NCBI GenBank assembly: GCA_002402125.1
Contig: NVVG01000007.1
Location: forward strand, 30,284-48,481
Length of the DNA: 18,198 nt
Origin: Moraxellaceae bacterium
Lineage (GTDB): Bacteria; Pseudomonadota; Gammaproteobacteria; Pseudomonadales; Ketobacteraceae
Reading direction: 5' to 3'
Shown here: positions 13,910 to 18,198 of the stretch, piece by piece
How the letters are laid out: each line of letters opens with the position of its first letter
Numbering within the stretch: position 1 is the stretch's first letter
Notes under the pieces: generated by a model
Database searches by the model: none
Seen by the model: only the letters and a program-made list of their open reading frames with translations
Told to the model about the DNA's origin: nothing
Position numbers and translations under genes: made by a program

Positions 13910-15043
13910 CTAGTGACACATCGAGAAAATAGAACCCTTTTTGTCCTTACACTTAATCGGTTTGAACGATCCTCTTCTCTTGCGGCGCTTGACTTCAGGC
14001 TCTTCATCTTCAATTTCTTTGACTTCAATATCAACACGTTCAGCTTCATCGATGCCTTCAACGTCGTATTCTTCGATGGCTTCGACTTCAACGTGGAATT
14101 CTTCAATGTCAAATTCGTCGTAGAATGGCTGTTTTTCTACAGCTTCATGGTCAATTTTCTCGTCTTGTTTTTGTTCAATTTCAATTATGCTTTCCTTCAC
14201 TGTTTCAGCATCTTCAGAAGGTAGCCGCGAAGGTTGTTTGGGTTTTTCTTCGGTTTTTTCGATCTTCTTAAGCTTCTTGATCTTCTTGATCTTTTTAGGT
14301 TTAGCAGGAGCTTTTGTTGCGAACAGGTCAAAGGAATATTTGGCACCAACAGCGAAAAAATTTGCGCTGTGCGTTGAGCTTATATTGATGCCACTTGTGT
14401 TGAATTCTGTGCTGAACTGATACCTGGTCCATTCTGCAAAAATCTGTAATTTCTTTGATGCTCTATATGTAAGCCCAAGACCATAATAGAGGTCACTACC
14501 GTTAGAGGAAAAGCTGGCACCAGATGAAGCGAAGGTATTGGCCGAGATATCAATTGCTTCCGTGTTATAGGTGGTTGCTACGTCCCAGATAAATACGCCG
14601 AATTTTCCTGATAGGCTAATGGAATCATCCAGTGGGTAGTCGTAGCCGACCCCTAAGGTAAATCCGCTGGGTTTTAATAGGGTTTCATAATTATCTTCGG
14701 TGAGGATATCTTCCTCGCCTAGTAGCCCAATGATGCTTGAAATCTGTAGTTCTTCTTGTACATAGGAAACTTCCCCCAAGTGCAGATAGCCAATCTCAGC
14801 TTTTATACCAAGGTCAAACTTATATCCTGCGGAAACAGTGGCGGCGAAGCTTAGGTTGTTGTTGGTAGACGTATTAACATCACCCTGGAGACTAATGCCG
14901 TAATTATCAAGATTTAGTACTTGGGAGGCGCCGATTGCGCCGGAAACATAGAATTTTTGAGGGGAGGAGGGAGCTGCTGCGTATACTAAATTGCTTATAA
15001 ACGACAAAACTATGGATGTTAGGATGATGAGTAAGCACTTCAT
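13910..15043 (-). CDS. Outer-membrane OmpA-like barrel protein with highly charged C-terminal tail
   Basis: A 377-residue protein with signal peptide 1-22 (cleavage near VYA-AAP) and an eight-stranded OmpA-type barrel about 31-241: FYVSGAIGASQVLNLD, AATVSAGYKFDLGIKAEIGY, SDLYYGLGLTYRASKKLQIFAEW and FFAVGAKYSFDLF. Instead of a peptidoglycan-binding OmpA domain it continues with a Lys-rich block (246-268, repeats of KKIKK), an acidic block (277-350, rich in Glu/Asp and Ile/Val) and a basic end (351-369) with Cys365 and Cys376. The tail would lie in the periplasm. The gene has AAAGGA 7 bp before ATG 15043 and is convergent with the chemoreceptor gene. The tail is encoded in simple, repetitive DNA but remains in frame to a normal stop. 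Function unknown; the barrel assignment is firm, the tail's role is not. Confidence 0.85.
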   Translation of the reverse strand: MKCLLIILTSIVLSFISNLVYAAAPSSPQKFYVSGAIGASQVLNLDNYGISLQGDVNTSTNNNLSFAATVSAGYKFDLGIKAEIGYLHLGEVSYVQEELQISSIIGLLGEEDILTEDNYETLLKPSGFTLGVGYDYPLDDSISLSGKFGVFIWDVATTYNTEAIDISANTFASSGASFSSNGSDLYYGLGLTYRASKKLQIFAEWTRYQFSTEFNTSGINISSTHSANFFAVGAKYSFDLFATKAPAKPKKIKKIKKLKKIEKTEEKPKQPSRLPSEDAETVKESIIEIEQKQDEKIDHEAVEKQPFYDEFDIEEFHVEVEAIEEYDVEGIDEAERVDIEVKEIEDEEPEVKRRKRRGSFKPIKCKDKKGSIFSMCH

Positions 15044-15420
15044 GTATAAATCCTTTATTCCCTTTTTCCTTTAAATACATCGAAATAGCCTCTTTGAAGA
15101 GGTGGGAATATAGGTTGTGCCTCCTTTAATTTAAATTAAAACACCGAGTTAGCTATAAATCCTACTAAATAACAGCAAAATATGAAACCTAAAGCTAGGG
15201 GGTATTTGGTTAACCGATTGTTAACAGTGTAGTTTTGTGACCAAAGTCTGCTGTGATTGATTGAAATATCATCAAAAATACCCCAATTAGCTTCCATGTA
15301 GCCGCAGTGCCGGGTCCAAGCTTGATTACTGCCAAGTTTATGTCGTGCAAATTACATTACTATGCGCAAAATTATACGAGATTGAGTGTTGGTGCGATGA
15401 TAAGGCGGCATGGGGTGGAA

Positions 15421-15437
15421 TGCTTCTTTTTGGTGCG
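15421..15437 (+). promoter_or_regulatory. Candidate NtrC binding site
   Basis: TGCTTC-N5-GGTGCG matches the NtrC consensus TGCACY-N5-RGTGCA at 9 of 12 specified positions with the correct 17-bp span. It lies about 80-96 bp upstream of the start expected from the sigma-54 promoter, the usual place for an enhancer site. Confidence 0.5.
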
Positions 15438-15490
15438 CTAAAATGCAGTTTAACGATTTGAATAGCATAGAATCAATAGCTCACGTTAGA

Positions 15491-15506
15491 TGGTGCGATT
15501 TTTGCT
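15491..15506 (+). promoter_or_regulatory. Candidate sigma-54 promoter of the NNP transporter
   Basis: TGGTGCGATTTTTGCT carries GG and GC dinucleotides exactly 10 bp apart, as required at -24/-12, and agrees with TGGCACG-N4-TTGCW except at two positions. Transcription would start near 15517, leaving a ~29-nt leader that contains GGAG before the ATG at 15546. Sigma-54 promoters are typical of nitrogen-regulated genes. Confidence 0.7.
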
Positions 15507-15545
15507 TAATAATGTTTTTTGGAACAGTTACGGAGTACAGAAACA

Positions 15546-17012
15546 ATGCATCAAGAAGGACTGAGGGCTAATTTCCTCTCTTTCAGCGGTAGAGCCAAGA
15601 TCTTACACACGACTTGGTTTGCTTTTTTTGTAACCTTTTTGGTTTGGTTTGGTCATGCGCCTTTATTATTGGCGATTCAAGAGTCCATGGGGCTCAGTGA
15701 TCAGCAGATTAAAACGCTATTGATCCTCAATGTCGCACTGACCATTCCTGCGCGCATAGTAACCGGCATGTTGGTTGATGTTTATGGCCCACGTAAAACT
15801 TACGCGGTCATGCTGGTAGCCACTGCGGGGCTGTGTTTTTTCTTTGCTACGGCGCAAACATTTGAAATATTAGCCTTAGCCCGATTTTTGATGGGTTTTG
15901 TCGGTGCTGGTTTTGTTATTGGAATTCGATTGATCAGTGAATGGTACCCAGCTAAGCAGCTGGGTCTGGCTGAAGGCATCTATAAAGGCATGGGTAATGT
16001 TGGTTCCGCAGTAGCGGCAGTTTCCTTGCCGACTATCGCTGTCATGTTTGGTGGTGACGATGGCTGGCGTTATGCGACAGCCCTTACTGGTGTGATCGCA
16101 CTTATCTATTCTGGCATTTACTATATGTCGGTTACCGACACACCAGTAGGTTCTACCTATTTTAAACCCAATAAAATCGGCGGTTTGGAAGTTACCAGTA
16201 AACGAGATTTCTACTTATGTTTGCTAATGAATATTCCCATGTTCGGCGCGATGGCGGTATTGACCTGGAAAGTGGTCCAGCTGGGTTTGTTAACAGGCTT
16301 CGCCGCAAATATTATTTATGTGGTATTGATCGGCATCTATCTATTTCAAGCAAGTCAGTTGTACAAAGTGAATAAAGAGATCTTTGTTAAGCCGGTCGAA
16401 GCAGTGTTGCAGTATAACTTCAAGCAAGTGGCAATCCTAAGTGTTGCCTACGCGGTGACATTTGGTTCTGAGTTGGCGGTTGTTTCTATGCTGCCTCTGT
16501 TTTTTAAAGAAACTTTTATGATACCGATTGCACTAGCGGGTATGTTAGGTGCATGTTTTGCTGTTACGGATGTGTTGTCCTGCCCATCGGGTGGTTTTAT
16601 CAGTGATAAATTTGGGCGCAAGAAGTCCTTGGTGATATTGCTGGGCGGTGCGTCGGTTGGTTTCTTTGCCATGTCCATGATCAACAGCGAGTGGCCGATT
16701 GCCCTAGCCGTAATCGTTATGATGACCTGTTCATTCTTTTTGGGTGCTGCGGCGGGTTGTGTATTTGCGATGGTGCCGTTGATCAAGCGTCGTCTAACCG
16801 GCCAAATAGCAGGCATGGTAGGGGCGTACGGTAATATTGGAGCAGTACTGTTTTTGACCGTGTTTTCCTTTGTCACCCCTGACGTATTCTTTTTGACAAT
16901 TGCTGGCGGAATTGCTTTTGCCACTGTTTGCTCAATGCTTTTGGATGAGCCTAGCGGTACATTGGCTGAAATTATGCCTGATGGCACGGTACAGTTGATA
17001 GAAGTGCATTAA
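15546..17012 (+). CDS. MFS transporter of the nitrate/nitrite porter (NNP, NarK/NasA-like) family
   Basis: A 488-residue protein with about 12 membrane segments. NNP features are IPARIVTGMLVDVYGPRK (67-84), ARFLMGFVGAGFVIGIRLIS (112-131) and two glycine-rich nitrate signatures, GMGNVGS (148-154) and GAYGNIGAVLF (426-436). Arg70 fits the TM2 substrate arginine (NarK Arg89). The second binding arginine of the family (NarK Arg305, in R-x-x-G-G before the SD-x-x-G motif) appears to be Cys346 in SCPSGGFISDKFGRKK, so the substrate may not be nitrate. The frame extends to a TTG at 15519; ATG 15546 is chosen because that TTG lies at the predicted transcription start and GGAG sits 10 bp before the ATG. 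No nitrate or nitrite reductase genes are adjacent. The sigma-54 promoter and NtrC-like site suggest induction under nitrogen limitation. Confidence 0.85.
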   Translation: MHQEGLRANFLSFSGRAKILHTTWFAFFVTFLVWFGHAPLLLAIQESMGLSDQQIKTLLILNVALTIPARIVTGMLVDVYGPRKTYAVMLVATAGLCFFFATAQTFEILALARFLMGFVGAGFVIGIRLISEWYPAKQLGLAEGIYKGMGNVGSAVAAVSLPTIAVMFGGDDGWRYATALTGVIALIYSGIYYMSVTDTPVGSTYFKPNKIGGLEVTSKRDFYLCLLMNIPMFGAMAVLTWKVVQLGLLTGFAANIIYVVLIGIYLFQASQLYKVNKEIFVKPVEAVLQYNFKQVAILSVAYAVTFGSELAVVSMLPLFFKETFMIPIALAGMLGACFAVTDVLSCPSGGFISDKFGRKKSLVILLGGASVGFFAMSMINSEWPIALAVIVMMTCSFFLGAAAGCVFAMVPLIKRRLTGQIAGMVGAYGNIGAVLFLTVFSFVTPDVFFLTIAGGIAFATVCSMLLDEPSGTLAEIMPDGTVQLIEVH

Positions 17013-17046
17013 ATATAAGTGCACTAAATATAAGTGCAATAAGTAT
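17002..17046 (+). repeat. Three 15-bp tandem repeats spanning the transporter stop codon
   Basis: Units AAGTGCATTAAATAT, AAGTGCACTAAATAT and AAGTGCAATAAGTAT follow one another at 17002, 17017 and 17032, with a degenerate fourth unit beginning at 17047. The TAA stop (17010-17012) lies in the first unit, so added units would not alter the protein. Confidence 0.8.
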
Positions 17047-17079
17047 AAGTAAGTACACTAGGCCTTATCAATATCCATT

Positions 17080-17113
17080 AAAAAACCCACTCAAGAAATT
17101 GAGTGGGTTTTTT
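17080..17113. terminator. Bidirectional intrinsic terminator
   Basis: A 14-bp perfect stem (core ACCCACTCA / TGAGTGGGT) with a 6-nt loop AGAAAT is flanked by six A's on the left and seven T's on the right, giving a T-tract on both strands. It lies between the convergent transporter gene (ends 17012) and the Lnb-like gene (ends 17131) and should terminate both. Confidence 0.93.
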
Positions 17114-17130
17114 TGTTTTCTCTCGATGGC

Positions 17131-18198
17131 TTAAAAATGGAATTGGAAGCCTATGCTGGCTTCATCTTCAGTTTTATCAGAGACTATTACTCTTTGAGCG
17201 CTAATGCGTAAGCTGCTGTTTGACGTTAATTGCCGATTTAATATGACGGAAATTTTTTCCCGTTGCTCAGAAGAATAAGCAAAGCTTCTTTTTTGATAAT
17301 CAAGATGGGTTGTCCACTTGTTACCATAATAAAGTGCGCCAATTTGATATCCCGCTGCCAACCCTGTATTTTGTTCAAACTGACCGTTGTATTCGACATG
17401 AGCAATGCCTAAACCATAGCTCAACCAGTTTTCACCGAGCTGATACGCAACCCCTGGGCCTCCCGTTAGTGCCCAGGTCAGGCTGCTAGATTGGTCTGGG
17501 CGATGGGCGCTAAAGTTAACTCGCCAAGCAATGGGTTTAAAAAACTCATCGCGAGGTGCAAGGGAGGTGATATCAATAACGTCGAACCGTGATAAGTAAC
17601 TATTGCTTTCGGAGATTATGAATGTTGGTTGAAAAAAATTGATTTGGCCTCCTCGAGCGATCCCTCCAGAATTATCGGCCAAGCTATGATAAGCCGGTCT
17701 AAAGGAGATCTTTGTCATGTTTTTGTTTTCGATTTGGCCCACAGATACCGATAACATTCTTGTATGATGGCCTTTTTCTGGTGGAGTGGGCCTTTGGATT
17801 TGTGGTTTAAGCGAGCTTTGGTTCTGCTTGCCCAGTTGGCTCCTTTTTATTAATAACTGATGGGAGGTAGTAGCAGCTTTTTCATCTCTGGCATTCCCGG
17901 TCGCTTGGTAGCGGACATATTTGTATGCGGTGATAAGAAGGTTCGCTCGCTCTTGTGCCGATAAGGCTTGAAACTCTTTATTTTCAATGCTTTCCGGCTT
18001 CGCTATTAGTATCCTTACCGCGTTTCTCTGATCTTCTGACAGTTGCTCCAAATTATGGGTTAGTTGTGTAGCGGCAGAAGGGCGATATTCAATATTTTCA
18101 ATAAAACCCGCTTCCATTATCGCCTTGACGGTATCAATAGGGATCGCCCGCCAGCGAAAGTTTATGCTCATGTCACTGCCAGGCCTGGCTACATCCAA
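17131..18198 (-). CDS. Lnb/DUF4105-type periplasmic protein with beta-rich C-terminal domain (partial, N-terminus outside window)
   Basis: The frame runs to the window edge with no credible start; the edge TTG codes for an internal Leu. The visible 355 residues begin with DVARPGSDMSINFRWRAIP, DTVKAIMEAGF and EYRPSAATQ, which match the region following the catalytic part of DUF4105 (Lnb N-acyltransferase-like) proteins. A helical segment with many Gln and Glu (about 48-115) and a Pro/Gln-rich linker follow; residues from about 145 on are alternating hydrophobic strands (ISFRPAYHSL, RVNFSAHRPDQ, WLSYGLGIAHVEY, SIGFQFHF) ending in Phe, suggesting an outer-membrane barrel-like domain. Lnb is a lipoprotein N-acyltransferase in some bacteria; the catalytic residues would lie outside the window, so activity cannot be judged. 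It shares the terminator with the transporter. Confidence 0.72.
   Translation of the reverse strand: MDVARPGSDMSINFRWRAIPIDTVKAIMEAGFIENIEYRPSAATQLTHNLEQLSEDQRNAVRILIAKPESIENKEFQALSAQERANLLITAYKYVRYQATGNARDEKAATTSHQLLIKRSQLGKQNQSSLKPQIQRPTPPEKGHHTRMLSVSVGQIENKNMTKISFRPAYHSLADNSGGIARGGQINFFQPTFIISESNSYLSRFDVIDITSLAPRDEFFKPIAWRVNFSAHRPDQSSSLTWALTGGPGVAYQLGENWLSYGLGIAHVEYNGQFEQNTGLAAGYQIGALYYGNKWTTHLDYQKRSFAYSSEQREKISVILNRQLTSNSSLRISAQRVIVSDKTEDEASIGFQFHF

Larger units (their letters stand above)
15044..15545. other. Divergent control region between the barrel gene and the NNP transporter
   Basis: Five hundred bases without a supportable gene. From the left it holds a short inverted repeat (CCTCT/AGAGG, 15089-15102) in the leader of the barrel gene, a perfect 16-bp palindrome TTTAATTTAAATTAAA (15125-15140), a pair of GTTAAC palindromes 5 bp apart (15209-15225), and on the right three TGGTGCG motifs (15390, 15431, 15491) including the sigma-54 and NtrC-like sites listed separately. 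Confidence 0.6.

Noticed and set aside
13913..14224. A Phe-rich 103-codon frame on the + strand
   Set aside because: Complement of the Glu/Lys-rich tail of the barrel gene; the Phe and Asn content is explained by that.
15390..15447. Additional sigma-54 promoters at the other TGGTGCG copies
   Set aside because: The GG to GC spacing is wrong (11 bp at 15431, no GC partner at 15390).
16448..16987. A 179-codon open frame on the - strand
   Set aside because: It is antisense to the clearly coding transporter gene, and its translation is rich in Pro, Thr and Ile as expected for the complement of hydrophobic codons. No family resemblance or ribosome binding site.
17002..17056. CRISPR-like array
   Set aside because: Units are 15 bp with no spacers; a simple tandem repeat.

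Overview
The window looks like chromosomal DNA from a marine or aquatic gammaproteobacterium of moderate GC content. This is inferred from gene content (TonB-dependent receptors, a class III PhaC-like hydrolase, an NNP-family transporter, a methyl-accepting chemotaxis protein, an Lnb/DUF4105 protein); the genus cannot be named. I see no rRNA, tRNA, CRISPR array, insertion sequence or phage gene.

Layout. (1) 1-5160: a tandem array of three paralogous TonB-dependent outer-membrane receptors on the + strand. The first is present only as its C-terminal ~91 codons; the other two are complete. Between copies two and three lies a decayed reverse-strand reading frame with an internal stop, outside the usual gene set. 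(2) 5206-8782, - strand: a PHA-synthase-like alpha/beta hydrolase with Ser in place of the usual nucleophilic Cys, and upstream of it a 759-residue lipoprotein resembling an M19 dipeptidase, with a terminator-like hairpin between them. (3) 8783-9051: a divergent control region with a strong sigma-70-type promoter for the lipoprotein and a 13-bp-arm palindrome abutting a TTGACA box facing a zinc-independent quinone-oxidoreductase-type MDR gene (9052-10020). (4) 10344-13746: a three-gene + strand cluster of outer-membrane barrel, small secreted protein with a TIR-like sequence pattern, and chemoreceptor, which I consider the best candidate for an undescribed functional unit. (5) 13910-15043, - strand: an OmpA-type barrel with an unusual highly charged tail. 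(6) 15546-17012, + strand: an NNP (NarK/NasA-like) major facilitator with a sigma-54 promoter and a probable NtrC site, but apparently lacking one of the two nitrate-binding arginines. (7) 17131-18198, - strand: the C-terminal part of an Lnb/DUF4105-type protein, sharing a bidirectional terminator with the transporter.

How the genes work together. Most products act at the envelope: receptors and barrels in the outer membrane, a lipoprotein, a periplasmic protein, and inner-membrane transport and sensing. The clearest functional linkage is the 10344-13746 cluster, where outer membrane, periplasmic and inner-membrane signalling components are encoded in that order. The receptor array looks like gene duplication followed by divergence in surface loops. 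The other genes are separate transcription units with no obvious shared pathway.
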